From the NCBI GenBank assembly GCA_048884925.1, contig JBHLQK010000002.1, positions 1 to 44,148 of the forward strand: a DNA stretch of 44,148 bases. The letters run 5' to 3'. The notes under the pieces were generated by a model. It saw nothing but the letters and a program-made list of their open reading frames with translations, ran no database searches and had not been told where the DNA came from. Of this stretch, positions 16,021 through 24,964 are shown piece by piece. How positions within the stretch are numbered: position 1 is the stretch's first letter; the number at the start of each line of letters is the position of its first letter. Both the position numbers and the translations under genes were made by a program. Origin of the DNA: SMTZ1-83 sp048884925 (lineage in GTDB: Archaea; Asgardarchaeota; Thorarchaeia; Thorarchaeales; Thorarchaeaceae).

Positions 16021-18927
16021 ATGATGGTCGACCAACGACAGTTCATGAAGGGAAACATCTGGTGGGCTCCATCATATGCACTCACTTCGCTGAAGACCCA
16101 TAAGGTTCGGAACATTGGTATTGCACTGGTATTAGCTGTGAGCATCTCCATTCCCACGACCGTCTTCATTTGGACTGGTACGGGGTCTCTCATCGCAGTT
16201 GAGGAGTATTTTGATCATAATTCCTATCAAATCAACATGCAAGTCCAATCTGCACAAGTGGACTATTCCAGCCTACTCGAGGCAAGGGATTTTGCCTTGG
16301 AAAGTGGTTTTACAGAATACACGCATGTCATCCCTTCATCGATATGCATTCTGCAGGGCAATTGGTCGGACTGGCTCGAGTACAACATGTATTATCCCAA
16401 CTATTACGCGGGAATTAAGGATGGAAGAATCATCCTGGCCAACAACGAGGTCCTTGACACTCTCTCGAAAGAGGTTGAGTGGGAAGGGAAGCTACAGCTA
16501 GAACGCGGAGAGGTTGTCGTGTCGCAGAAATTCGTACAATCTGCATACGACGTTCATGGTGTTGAGATCACGCTGGGTAGCTTCATCGATATCGACCTTT
16601 TACGCTTCGGTGCTGTACAAAGCCCTAAAGACGATGACTGGGGGACTCCTGAAGAATTGGGTCGAACTAGACTAAATAGCCTCCAAGTTGTTGGCATATA
16701 CAATATCGTTACAGCATCCTTGGTCCTCCAATCTTTCCCCTCCATAATGCGTCAGAACTGGGGCTCAATCGGCGGTGCTGAACCGGTATTAGGAATCAAC
16801 AATGCAGTGATAATGCTGGATGAGCAAGTTGATGAACAGACTGTCAATGATGTTCTGACTAAAGGCTATTTCTCACCAGCTGGTCTCATTCGGGCATCAC
16901 GCGAGGGTCTAGCTGCAGCTGGCGTCATGCAAGTCGTAACCAATCTGCAGAACCTCAAGGTACAGATACAGGAGAGATTTCCACTCCTCCAGGTAATTGG
17001 ACTAGAGGCTATTACAGAGCTTGAATTTCATATAGCGATATATATCCAAAGTCAAGTGCTAATACTGCTTGGACTGCCAGTCATTATCATGGGACTCATG
17101 CTCACGGTCTTCACCTCAGAGACCTCGATATCGTATAGACGTGGAGAGATCAGTTCACTCAGAGCAAAGGGAGCATCCTTCAACCAGATTTTCTCTGCAG
17201 TTATATGGGAGTCTGTAGCTCTAGCGATCCTAGGACTAGGCATTGGTTTCTTGATGGCCTTCCTAATGGCGCCCCTGATGGGCTCGTCAGTAGGTTTGCT
17301 TGCTTTCGACATTGATTTGTATACGCTCTACTTCAGCAAAGCATACATCTCTCTGCAAGCTATAGCCCTGGCAGTAGCGATTGCAATGTATCTGCCATCG
17401 TCGTACCTTTTGCACGTTTCTAGAAGAATTGATGTTTCTGAAGTAGGCCAGCCTACCTCGAGAAATGAGTATGAAACTGCTGAGGAAACCAGTCCTTGGT
17501 TTTATTGGGTTGGTCTTGGTCTTGCGCTATCGATACTGGCAATCATGCCAATATTGATTACACCAGCAGGTTCTGTTGCTATACTTGAAGTTCTAGTGGC
17601 CACCCTTCTGCTCTTCATTGCAGCTTATCTAGGCTCAAGAGGAATGCGTTTGGCGACGGCTTATGTTTCTGGAAGGAGTCAACGACTTCTTGGAGAGAAG
17701 AGCCTCTACCTTAAACAGAGTCTCCGAAGACGGAAAGGCCAGTTCGTTCCTCTCATGATTATCCTGACACTTACACTGACAACGACGACAATGACTCTGA
17801 TTCAGACACAGAGTTTTGAAACAACCATGAATCATGAGATCCAGTATTCAATCGGTGCTGATATGAGAGTTGAATCATATGGTTTGACACCTGAAGAAGT
17901 GTCGTCTTTCTTCGGCTACTCTGGAGTCTTAGATGTTGCACCTGTAATAGAAACCACAGCTTCAGTGGCCGACAGTCTTTTCCTCCTAGAAGGAATAGAA
18001 GCATCCAGCTATCTCGAAGTTGGTCTTTTTACTACTGAGAGCTTCCTCAGCGGGACTCCCAATCAAGTTCTCACTGCTCTCGACTCAACACCCAATGGCA
18101 TAGTGATCAGTGACTACTTTGCAGCGCTGTGGGAGAAGGATGTCGGACAGACCATCACAGCAAGTGTAGGAACGGTAAATACGAGCACTACGCAGGAGTT
18201 CCTAATTGTTGGGATTATGAGAAGCGCACCCGGTTTCGGCATAGCATCAAGGTATGGGTTTGCAGGTACGCCTTTCGGATCATATTTCGGATTTCAAGTG
18301 GCCAGCACCGGCGGGTTCAGTCTTGTGAACCTTGATTTCCTTACTTCTATTACATATATCGAGAACGCCCATCTTGTCTTCTTGGAGATAACCGACTATG
18401 AAACAGTGATACCCCTTGTCGCTGATATTGAGTTGGAAAAGAACAATCATGTCTATACTCTTGAGAATCTAGACATAATGCAGATTCCCAGACTGAGTAC
18501 ATTTCTGACAGGTCTTCAGGGGCTCACCATGATTTCCTATATCCTATGTGCAGTCATGGGAATATTCGCCATTATCCTGTTTCTTGGATCGGCTGTGAGC
18601 GAGAGGGAGTCTGAATATGCGGTTTTCAGAGCCCTTGGTGGAACAAAGAAACAGGTTGTGGCTATGGTCTTTGGTGAGTTCGCAGGGATAGTCTTCGCTG
18701 CAATTCTGATAAGTTTCCTGCTCGGTCTCATCTTTGGATTCGAAATGATAGCTTTGACGTTTGGCATATACTCGATATCTCCTATTCTCCCTGGGGTCCT
18801 TGCAATTCCTGTTACTGTTATGGTACTCACTATTGCACTTGAAACTGTGGCAATGATAGTGGCCTGTTATATTCCTGCACGGAGAGCTGGAGCGACAGAC
18901 CCTGCGGCAGCATTGAGAAACTTATGA
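16021..18927 (+). CDS. Large FtsX-domain ABC permease, paralog 2
   Basis: A 968-residue paralog of the preceding permease with the same plan: one N-terminal helix, a large external domain, a central bundle with FtsX module 1, a second external domain, and FtsX module 2 ending in Ala-Thr-Asp-Pro-Ala-Ala-Ala-Leu-Arg-Asn-Leu. Coupling segments Ser-Leu-Arg-Ala-Lys-Gly-Ala and Val-Phe-Arg-Ala-Leu-Gly-Gly are visible. GAGGTGAT overlaps the upstream stop and sets ATG 16021. The two permeases probably form a heterodimer. The external domains have diverged well beyond the membrane parts, as if each binds a different partner. Confidence 0.92.
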   Translation: MMVDQRQFMKGNIWWAPSYALTSLKTHKVRNIGIALVLAVSISIPTTVFIWTGTGSLIAVEEYFDHNSYQINMQVQSAQVDYSSLLEARDFALESGFTEYTHVIPSSICILQGNWSDWLEYNMYYPNYYAGIKDGRIILANNEVLDTLSKEVEWEGKLQLERGEVVVSQKFVQSAYDVHGVEITLGSFIDIDLLRFGAVQSPKDDDWGTPEELGRTRLNSLQVVGIYNIVTASLVLQSFPSIMRQNWGSIGGAEPVLGINNAVIMLDEQVDEQTVNDVLTKGYFSPAGLIRASREGLAAAGVMQVVTNLQNLKVQIQERFPLLQVIGLEAITELEFHIAIYIQSQVLILLGLPVIIMGLMLTVFTSETSISYRRGEISSLRAKGASFNQIFSAVIWESVALAILGLGIGFLMAFLMAPLMGSSVGLLAFDIDLYTLYFSKAYISLQAIALAVAIAMYLPSSYLLHVSRRIDVSEVGQPTSRNEYETAEETSPWFYWVGLGLALSILAIMPILITPAGSVAILEVLVATLLLFIAAYLGSRGMRLATAYVSGRSQRLLGEKSLYLKQSLRRRKGQFVPLMIILTLTLTTTTMTLIQTQSFETTMNHEIQYSIGADMRVESYGLTPEEVSSFFGYSGVLDVAPVIETTASVADSLFLLEGIEASSYLEVGLFTTESFLSGTPNQVLTALDSTPNGIVISDYFAALWEKDVGQTITASVGTVNTSTTQEFLIVGIMRSAPGFGIASRYGFAGTPFGSYFGFQVASTGGFSLVNLDFLTSITYIENAHLVFLEITDYETVIPLVADIELEKNNHVYTLENLDIMQIPRLSTFLTGLQGLTMISYILCAVMGIFAIILFLGSAVSERESEYAVFRALGGTKKQVVAMVFGEFAGIVFAAILISFLLGLIFGFEMIALTFGIYSISPILPGVLAIPVTVMVLTIALETVAMIVACYIPARRAGATDPAAALRNL

Positions 18928-19973
18928 GGCGAATAAGAATGGTGACAACAACTCACGGAACGGCTGATGAACATGACCTATATGGCGACATGGCTGATGA
19001 TGTTGTGGTAAGTCTACACAACTGCTACAAGATCTATAAGACTAATGAGCTTGAGGTAGTCGCTCTGAGTGGAGTATCTCTTCAGATTCTCGAGGGCAAG
19101 ATCATGGCCGTGGTCGGTCCCAGTGGGTCTGGAAAGACAACACTAGTCAATGTTCTAGGCGGAATCACAAAGGCTACTGTTGGAAAGGTCTACTGGGCTA
19201 ACCTACATACTGATATCACGAAGCTAAGTGAACGCGTCCTCACTGAAGCCCGTCGGGCGTGGATGGGTTTTGTGTTCCAGCTTGGGAATCTATTGCCTCA
19301 CCTCAATGCATGGCAAAATGTGGAACTTGCAGCACGCATCGCGGGGGTGCCGCGAAGGGTACGAAAAGACCGTGTTGACCGACTCATCAAGATTGTAGGT
19401 CTTGATGAAAGGCGACGGAACAAGGCTACAACACTAAGTGGTGGTGAGAGAGCTCGTGTAGCGATAGCGAGTGCCCTAGTAAACCTGATTGACACTGAAG
19501 GGCGCGGCATTGTGCTTTGTGACGAACCGACTGGTGATTTAGATCCAGAAACTGGCGAAAGAATTCTCGATCTATTTCAGGAATTGAATGAAACACTTGG
19601 GACATCATTCTTCATAGTGACACACAGTCAACAGGTTGCCTCAAAGGCAGATGTCACCGTTGAGATTCGGGATGGCGTCATCTCTGGTTTCCATCAAAAT
19701 GGGGTTGACTTAGACATGATGGGTGATACCAGAATTCTGCGGCTTGACGACAAATACAGACTACCTATGCCAACAGACCTGCTTGAATTGGCAGGCAATC
19801 CTAAGGAGTTCAGAATTAGCTACACTGACAACAGATTCATCCTGCAGCCGCAGACAGGTGAAGTCGTCGATAGTATCCGAACAAGAAGGACCCGCGACTG
19901 TCGTGTCTGTGGTACCGAGATTCCACCTGGTAAATTCATATGTCCAAATTGTGGTAGTCAAGTATCAGTGTAG
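18924..19973 (+). CDS. ABC transporter ATPase with AbrB-like segment and C-terminal zinc ribbon
   Basis: A 349-residue protein. Residues 30-255 are a LolD-type ATPase: Walker A at 65-72, signature Leu-Ser-Gly-Gly-Glu from 171, Walker B with Asp200-Glu201, switch His234. Residues 270-310 read Ile-Leu-Arg-Leu-Asp-Asp-Lys-Tyr-Arg-Leu-Pro-Met-Pro and continue with Leu-Leu-Glu-Leu-Ala-Gly and an Ile-Leu-Gln-Pro end, which is the pattern of an AbrB/MraZ swapped-hairpin unit. A zinc ribbon follows (Cys326-X2-Cys329, Cys340-X2-Cys343). The ATG overlaps the permease stop as ATGA. The extra modules are not part of usual LolD proteins and could sense a ligand, dimerise the ATPase or bind DNA. The AbrB call rests on pattern alone. 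Confidence 0.9.
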   Translation: MRRIRMVTTTHGTADEHDLYGDMADDVVVSLHNCYKIYKTNELEVVALSGVSLQILEGKIMAVVGPSGSGKTTLVNVLGGITKATVGKVYWANLHTDITKLSERVLTEARRAWMGFVFQLGNLLPHLNAWQNVELAARIAGVPRRVRKDRVDRLIKIVGLDERRRNKATTLSGGERARVAIASALVNLIDTEGRGIVLCDEPTGDLDPETGERILDLFQELNETLGTSFFIVTHSQQVASKADVTVEIRDGVISGFHQNGVDLDMMGDTRILRLDDKYRLPMPTDLLELAGNPKEFRISYTDNRFILQPQTGEVVDSIRTRRTRDCRVCGTEIPPGKFICPNCGSQVSV

Positions 19974-19980
19974 TGCCCCG

Positions 19981-20463
19981 TCAAGCAATAGGTTCAGGTG
20001 AATCTCTTCTCTTGAACAGGGCCACCAACTCTTCTATGCATCGCCAATTTCCCATAGCCTTCCTGATTTCGCGACGGTACCTCTTGAGCACTTTCACGCG
20101 TCTTGGTTCTAGTCCTTTCTCAATATACCTGCAAATCTCAATTCCCTTTTGGTCAAAGTCAGTAAGGATTAGAACTTGGCCATTTCTGCCAGCCTGCGAT
20201 GCGATGTCATCCAGAAGTTCTGGTCTTGGCAAGCCTTGCTGAGTCTTGATTATTTGAGCAGCGAGTCCAAGCTTTCTTAGGATTTGTTCATCCCGTTTTC
20301 CTTCAACTATCACCAGAACATCATCCAAGCCGTCCACTTTCTGAATGAGATTGATCAGGGTTGTCTCATTGTCTCGAAGTCTTCGAGTGCTCTCTCTTGC
20401 TTGGGATCTTGTCCTGAATATCTCCACTTTATCTCTGAGCGTTCGATTGTTATCTCTGCTCAA
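19981..20463 (-). CDS. TOPRIM-domain protein
   Basis: A 160-residue protein. An N-terminal charged helix is followed by a small TOPRIM domain with Val-Ile-Val-Glu-Gly-Lys-Arg-Asp-Glu, where the Glu is the catalytic acid. The acidic motif Thr-Asp-Phe-Asp-Gln-Lys-Gly binds Mg. Such stand-alone domains occur in RNase M5-like and DnaG-like archaeal proteins, acting in RNA processing or nicking. I prefer TTG 20463, which has GAGG seven bases ahead, over TTG 20469, whose spacing would be one base. It lies downstream of the alcohol dehydrogenase gene and converges with the ABC operon. Confidence 0.85.
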   Translation of the reverse strand: MSRDNNRTLRDKVEIFRTRSQARESTRRLRDNETTLINLIQKVDGLDDVLVIVEGKRDEQILRKLGLAAQIIKTQQGLPRPELLDDIASQAGRNGQVLILTDFDQKGIEICRYIEKGLEPRRVKVLKRYRREIRKAMGNWRCIEELVALFKRRDSPEPIA

Positions 20464-20481
20464 TGTCAAGCCTCACAGAGT

Positions 20482-21525
20482 TCAGGGCTCAATGGCTACT
20501 TTCATACTCTCGCCTCTGCTCATCATCAGTATCGCATCAGTCAGCCTCTCAAGGGGCATGGTGTGAGTGATCAATATGTCCGGGTCAATATCTCCAGATA
20601 TTATGAGCTTTAGAGCCTGTTCTACGTGTCTGGGTGTGAGATGAAAGACACCCTTGATTGTGAGCTGTCCATAGTGGAAACGTACTGTGTCAATCTCTAA
20701 CGTAGTTCCAGAAGCGGCACCACCAAACAACACGGTCATTCCTGCATCTCGAGTCATGTCTACTGCCTGTTCCCAAGTTGCTGGGAGTCCAACAGCCTCG
20801 ATGACAACATCTGCGCCGTATCCTCCAGTCTCGGCCCTCACACTTTCGACTGCATCCTCCTTGGCTGGATCGATAACAATATCTGCGCCAGCCCTTGCCG
20901 CCATATTGCGACGTAACTCAGCTAGGTCAGAAACGATGACATTTGATGCTCCACTCTTCTTCGCTAACATAATCATCATTTGGCCAATAGGACCCGCCCC
21001 TATGATGGCTACTGTATCTCCAAGTTGGATGTTTGCTTCCTCTATCCCATGAACAACACAAGCCAGGGGCTCAGTCAAGGCCGCATCGCGAAATGGGAGA
21101 GAGTCTGGAATGCGATGAGTGTTCCATTTGACCACATGTTTGGGAACTTTAACGTACTCTGCAAAAGCCCCGTTAACAAATGACTCCTTGAGTTCAGGAC
21201 ATAAATTGAAGCTGCCTCTTTTGCAGAAGAAGCATGTGCCACATGGAGCGGAGTTGGTGGCGACAACACGGTCTCCCACATTGAATCTATCCACTCCTTC
21301 TCCAACAATTTCGACGGTGCCTGCATATTCATGTCCAAACAAAGCAGGGGTATGCTTCAGAAGGATAGGATGGCCTCGTTTGTAGGTCTTGACATCTGTT
21401 CCGCAGGTGAGTGCATTGCCGACCTTTACTAAAATCTCACCAGGACCAATCTCTGGGACATCAGTCTGTTCATACCTGACATCACCCACTCCATGAAACA
21501 TTGCAGCGTTCATAAGACGGCTCAT
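20482..21525 (-). CDS. Zinc-dependent medium-chain alcohol/polyol dehydrogenase
   Basis: A 347-residue NAD(P)-dependent dehydrogenase of the threonine/sorbitol dehydrogenase group. Catalytic zinc ligands are visible as Cys41 in Thr-Cys-Gly-Thr-Asp, His65-Glu66 in Gly-His-Glu, and the structural zinc site as Cys95, 98, 101 and 109. The Rossmann motif Gly-Ala-Gly-Pro-Ile-Gly lies near 172-177 and an Asp at the end of the second strand suggests NAD preference. The substrate is unknown. ATG 21525 has GGAG nine bases ahead; a GTG at 21540 would add five residues. Confidence 0.9.
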   Translation of the reverse strand: MSRLMNAAMFHGVGDVRYEQTDVPEIGPGEILVKVGNALTCGTDVKTYKRGHPILLKHTPALFGHEYAGTVEIVGEGVDRFNVGDRVVATNSAPCGTCFFCKRGSFNLCPELKESFVNGAFAEYVKVPKHVVKWNTHRIPDSLPFRDAALTEPLACVVHGIEEANIQLGDTVAIIGAGPIGQMMIMLAKKSGASNVIVSDLAELRRNMAARAGADIVIDPAKEDAVESVRAETGGYGADVVIEAVGLPATWEQAVDMTRDAGMTVLFGGAASGTTLEIDTVRFHYGQLTIKGVFHLTPRHVEQALKLIISGDIDPDILITHTMPLERLTDAILMMSRGESMKVAIEP

Positions 21526-21645
21526 GAGTTCAGACTCCACGGCGTCAATGGATGGCCCGTTTAAATGACTTACTGACTGGCAATTATGAACCTGACCGGA
21601 ATGCTTAATCAGAATACAAGACCGAAACCCTCTGAGGTGCTTCTT

Positions 21646-22098
21646 ATGAAGGTGCGGCCAAGATACCCTGAAACTCTGGATTACACTGCTCGGAGCTCTT
21701 GGGATGGACTGACAGGCTGTACAGCCTATGTGACAGCAAATCGCAAGGTTGTCATTGATACTCCTCCAACATATGGAGGCCGAGGAGAGGGGATTTGTCC
21801 TGATGAGCTCTTTGTGTCATCGGTCTTGGGTTGCCTAAACAATACTTTCCTTGATTTTCAACGTCGGTTTGAGATGGAGCTTGTTTCCCTGGATTTGACT
21901 GGTAAGGCCACAGCAAAATTCGATGGATCGGGCTACAAAATAGTTGGCATATCTGTCTGGGGAGAGATAATCGTGGGCAAGGATGAGTTGAAAACTGGCG
22001 AGAGATGCCTTCACCTCATGAAAGAATTCTGCCATCTGACTCGAACGATAAGTGGAAGTATTCCGATTGATTATGATATCTCTGTCCGTGAGGGATGA
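21646..22098 (+). CDS. OsmC/Ohr-family peroxiredoxin-like protein
   Basis: A 150-residue OsmC-fold protein, a family that reduces organic hydroperoxides through two cysteines. Gly-Ile-Cys-Pro-Asp-Glu-Leu-Phe-Val-Ser-Ser at 49-59 leads into the central helix with Cys63, and Cys129 lies in Glu-Phe-Cys-His-Leu-Thr, the positions of the peroxidatic and resolving cysteines. The frame is open to ATG 21586, but GAGGTG sits six bases before ATG 21646, giving a protein of normal length. A TTTAAAT box at 21560 would give a leader of about 60 bases. Function in thiol-peroxide defence is inferred from family. Confidence 0.85.
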   Translation: MKVRPRYPETLDYTARSSWDGLTGCTAYVTANRKVVIDTPPTYGGRGEGICPDELFVSSVLGCLNNTFLDFQRRFEMELVSLDLTGKATAKFDGSGYKIVGISVWGEIIVGKDELKTGERCLHLMKEFCHLTRTISGSIPIDYDISVREG

Positions 22099-22107
22099 TA
22101 GAACAGG

Positions 22108-22587
22108 CTAGCTCATGAGCCGCCTAATCCTATCCATGTATTCATTAATATTCTCCCATTGTCCGCCTTGGAAGTATACGCTCTGGCAATCATTACAATA
22201 CCAGAATCTATCGTAGTGGTTGTATGTCTGCTCATGAACAAGTTCCTTTATTCTTGCTTTCTGGTCCTTGCCTATCTCCTCAAGAGTACCATTGCACTTT
22301 GAGCACCGCGAATAGCTGGGATTGACATGGGGTACGATATTGAATTCACTGAATACTCGAGCTACACGATCATCGACATTTCCTCTGAGTAGAAGTGCTT
22401 TGATCTCTCTCTGCTTGGCACGTTCATGCAATCTTGCGTCAGAAGTCAGTAGGATACGATCCTCTCTCTTAGCGATGTCCAGCAGAATGTCATCGTGGAT
22501 ATCTGTGGAATAGATGGTGTCGTGACCTGTCAACCTGAGCCACAATGCAAGTTTGCCAAGCATTGCATCAACTATGAACTGGATCAT
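22108..22587 (-). CDS. Mut7-C family RNase (PIN-like) with zinc ribbon
   Basis: A 159-residue Mut7-C protein. The N-terminal half has the PIN-like nuclease acids: Phe-Ile-Val-Asp-Ala-Met-Leu-Gly-Lys-Leu, then Ile-Leu-Leu-Thr-Ser-Asp-Ala-Arg. The C-terminal half is a zinc ribbon with Cys-Ser-Lys-Cys-Asn and Tyr-Cys-Asn-Asp-Cys. The family is named for the C-terminal domain of the MUT-7 exonuclease and is predicted to cleave RNA. Its ATG overlaps the amidohydrolase stop as ATGA, so the two are translationally coupled. Confidence 0.92.
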   Translation of the reverse strand: MIQFIVDAMLGKLALWLRLTGHDTIYSTDIHDDILLDIAKREDRILLTSDARLHERAKQREIKALLLRGNVDDRVARVFSEFNIVPHVNPSYSRCSKCNGTLEEIGKDQKARIKELVHEQTYNHYDRFWYCNDCQSVYFQGGQWENINEYMDRIRRLMS

Positions 22588-23513
22588 GGTTTTTCACCGA
22601 AGAAGAGACGTGCGGCGTTTTTCCACATCACACATTCAATCTCATCCTGAGATACTTGAGGATGTCCTTTCTCCAGTATTGAGTTGGGTATCTGAAGTTT
22701 GGTGAAGAAATCCTTCCATCTCTTCAGTGGCATAGTCTGCTCGAAGAGTGGAAAATCACTACCCCAGAGCATTCGATTTGGAAATACTCGGAATATTCTT
22801 GCATCTGCTATCATACTGTAGATTCTGTCCGTGTTCTTAGCTGCAAAAATCTGCCAGCCTGAAACGTCCACAAACACATTAGGGTTCTTTGATGCGATTG
22901 TCAAAGCTTCGTCAACCCAAGGAACTCCCACATGTGCTAGGACTATCTTCAGCTTGGGGAAGTCCACGGCCACGCTGTCAACATGAACCGGCCGTCCATA
23001 CTTAATGTGCTTGAATCTCGAAGTGAAACCTTGATGAATTACCACTGGAACATTGAGCTCAGTACACAGCTCATAGTATGGGTAGAACTCCTCACTATCA
23101 GGATAGAACCCATTGGGAGGATACATCTTCCATCCGCCACACTTTTTCTCCTTGACAGCACGTTCCAACTCATCTAATCCTTCATTCCCTCTTCGAGGAT
23201 CTATTCCTACAAATGTGAGGAGGTTAGGATTGGCCTTCACTTCATCTGCATGCCAATCTGTCTTCTCTTTCAGGCTCAATGGCATATCTTGGTTGAGACC
23301 GCTGTCGATTGGCAGGATTACTGCTTTCTCAATGCCAGCATCACTCATGGTTGCTTCCAAGGCGTCAATAGGGGAGTCCAGTTGAGGTTCTGTACCATCC
23401 CGTTCGGCAGCAATACGCCGAGCCTCTAGGTCCTTCTCACTGATTATGTCCCTCGTCCATGTGTGCACATGAGCATCGATAACTCTCAAGGGGTCAACAC
23501 TCGGCTCATACAT
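22584..23513 (-). CDS. Amidohydrolase-family metal-dependent hydrolase
   Basis: A 309-residue TIM-barrel hydrolase of the amidohydrolase-2 group. Asp13-Ala-His15-Val-His17 is the metal motif after strand 1. Later come Gly-Trp-Lys-Met-Tyr-Pro-Pro, Val-Ile-His-Gln-Gly, Leu-Ala-His-Val-Gly and Trp-Gly-Ser-Asp-Phe-Pro, whose Asp is the catalytic acid. Members decarboxylate or hydrolyse small aromatic or lactone substrates; this one's substrate is not predictable. The gene lies 14 bases after the PHP gene and overlaps the Mut7-C gene. Confidence 0.9.
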   Translation of the reverse strand: MYEPSVDPLRVIDAHVHTWTRDIISEKDLEARRIAAERDGTEPQLDSPIDALEATMSDAGIEKAVILPIDSGLNQDMPLSLKEKTDWHADEVKANPNLLTFVGIDPRRGNEGLDELERAVKEKKCGGWKMYPPNGFYPDSEEFYPYYELCTELNVPVVIHQGFTSRFKHIKYGRPVHVDSVAVDFPKLKIVLAHVGVPWVDEALTIASKNPNVFVDVSGWQIFAAKNTDRIYSMIADARIFRVFPNRMLWGSDFPLFEQTMPLKRWKDFFTKLQIPNSILEKGHPQVSQDEIECVMWKNAARLFFGEKP

Positions 23514-23527
23514 GATGCTGCAGCAGA

Positions 23528-24385
23528 TTAGGCTTCCGTATTCGATTCATATGCTGCTGCTCTTAGAACCTCAATTGTTTCGACAGGCACAGTGGTGCTG
23601 CCAAGTCCGCCCATCCAGAAGTTACCATGATAATCGCTACCACCCGTTTCTATAAGACCGAGTTCTCGTGTGATTCTCATTAACTCATCCAAGCTGGTTT
23701 CAAATCCAACCGGCCTGTAGTCATATTCTACCTCAACACCGCGAACTCCTGCATTGGCTAGGTCTTGCAGAAACTCCCTCAAATCTGCCACTTTAACCGT
23801 TAAGGGATGTGCAACGACCGGCACCGCTCCCACTGATTTGAGAAGATCAATCGCCTTGAAAGCATGCATTCTCTTTTTCTCTACAAACGCAGGTTTTCCT
23901 TCGCCGAGATACAGTTCAAATGCCTCTTCCGTATTCTTGACGATTCCTTTCCTTACAAGTAGTGAGGCAAGATGCGGTCGCCCTGGACTCTCTACACCCG
24001 TTAGGATTTCATCTAGCTCTCCTTGCTGCAGCTCAATTCCCAGATCGTGGAGCCTCTCAACCATCTTGGAGAATTTGCCTTGGCGTCTATTTCTGAGGTC
24101 CTGAAGTCTGCTATCAAGTATCGTGGACTCGGGGGGAACGAAATAACCTAGTATATGGACCTCTTGGCTCTCATAGTCTGCACTGAGTTCCAGACCCGGC
24201 ACCCTCAGCAAGTCTGATGTTGCCTTTGCTTCCATGAACTCTCTCAGACCCGCAATCGTATCGTGGTCAGTCAGGGCAATGCCACCAAGCCTCAACTCAT
24301 CCGCTAACCTGACTAATTGAGTTGGTGAATCATTTCCATCAGAGAGGACCGAATGTGTATGAAGATCAGCACGGGCTCTCGCCAT
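23528..24385 (-). CDS. PHP-domain phosphoesterase (RNase AM / nucleoside bisphosphate phosphatase type)
   Basis: A 285-residue PHP protein. Asp8-Leu-His9-Thr-His11-Ser begins the metal site, followed by Leu-Thr-Asp-His-Asp-Thr, Gly-Leu-Glu-Leu-Ser, Val-Val-Ala-His-Pro-Leu and Gly-Gly-Ser-Asp-Tyr-His-Gly. The complete three-metal pattern and the inserted helical region around 105-165 fit the TrpH/RNase AM group, which removes 5' nucleotides from RNA and hydrolyses 3',5'-bisphosphates. It overlaps the YkgJ-family gene start region by 20 bases and precedes the amidohydrolase gene. Confidence 0.9.
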   Translation of the reverse strand: MARARADLHTHSVLSDGNDSPTQLVRLADELRLGGIALTDHDTIAGLREFMEAKATSDLLRVPGLELSADYESQEVHILGYFVPPESTILDSRLQDLRNRRQGKFSKMVERLHDLGIELQQGELDEILTGVESPGRPHLASLLVRKGIVKNTEEAFELYLGEGKPAFVEKKRMHAFKAIDLLKSVGAVPVVAHPLTVKVADLREFLQDLANAGVRGVEVEYDYRPVGFETSLDELMRITRELGLIETGGSDYHGNFWMGGLGSTTVPVETIEVLRAAAYESNTEA

Positions 24386-24773
24386 GAGCGGCCTCCCTCC
24401 TTAATTCTTCCACGAGTCTTCTCACCTTATGACAGACGTTTCTTATCTCTGTCCTTGTCAAGCTCGGTGAGGCTGGGCAAACATCATCGCCGAGGCATTT
24501 GCGTTTGGTGTAGTGATAGACAACTGGGTACCATCGGCAGCCTTCTGGCCTAGCTTCATAGATCTTACATTCCTTCGAAGCTGGATCATAGAAGTAGCAA
24601 TGGCCATCGACATTCTTCAGTTCACTGAAGCTACCAGTGACTCGATGGGAATAATCACTGGTTGAGTAGCCAAGAGCATTAATCCTCTTGGCATCCTTTC
24701 TTGTGATGGTCATCTCCGTTTCTTGACAGCATAACCTCACTTCAGGACAAAATCGCTTGCAGTCAATAGCCAT
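24366..24773 (-). CDS. YkgJ-family cysteine cluster protein
   Basis: A 135-residue protein with the YkgJ (UPF0153) pattern: Cys5-X3-Cys9-X5-Cys15-Cys16, then Cys-Lys-Ile-Tyr-Glu-Ala-Arg-Pro-Glu-Gly-Cys-Arg-Trp-Tyr-Pro. The cysteines probably bind zinc or an Fe-S cluster. AGGA lies seven bases before ATG 24773; a TTG at 24854 would add 27 residues that match nothing in the family. It is the first gene of a leftward run with PHP, amidohydrolase and Mut7-C genes. Confidence 0.87.
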   Translation of the reverse strand: MAIDCKRFCPEVRLCCQETEMTITRKDAKRINALGYSTSDYSHRVTGSFSELKNVDGHCYFYDPASKECKIYEARPEGCRWYPVVYHYTKRKCLGDDVCPASPSLTRTEIRNVCHKVRRLVEELRREAAHGESPC

Positions 24774-24860
24774 CAAGATTCCTGGTCTCCGATTGAGGTT
24801 TGTCAGGGGGTATGCGGCATCATTCCAATTGTGACTAATGAAGCCGTTATTCAATGCACA

Positions 24861-24870
24861 TTATAGAGTG
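24861..24870 (-). promoter_or_regulatory. TATA-like box upstream of the YkgJ operon
   Basis: CACTCTATAA on the minus strand is the best TATA match in the 191 bases between the YkgJ start and the next gene's stop. It would give a leader of about 65 bases. The same CTATAA core appears before both tRNA-Arg genes. Confidence 0.3.
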
Positions 24871-24964
24871 GTCAGACTGCGGTTTAATGGGTCATCACGT
24901 TGATGAGACGCTCACCATCCCTACTTCATCATCATTCCACGATTATAGCCATCAGTGAATTTGC

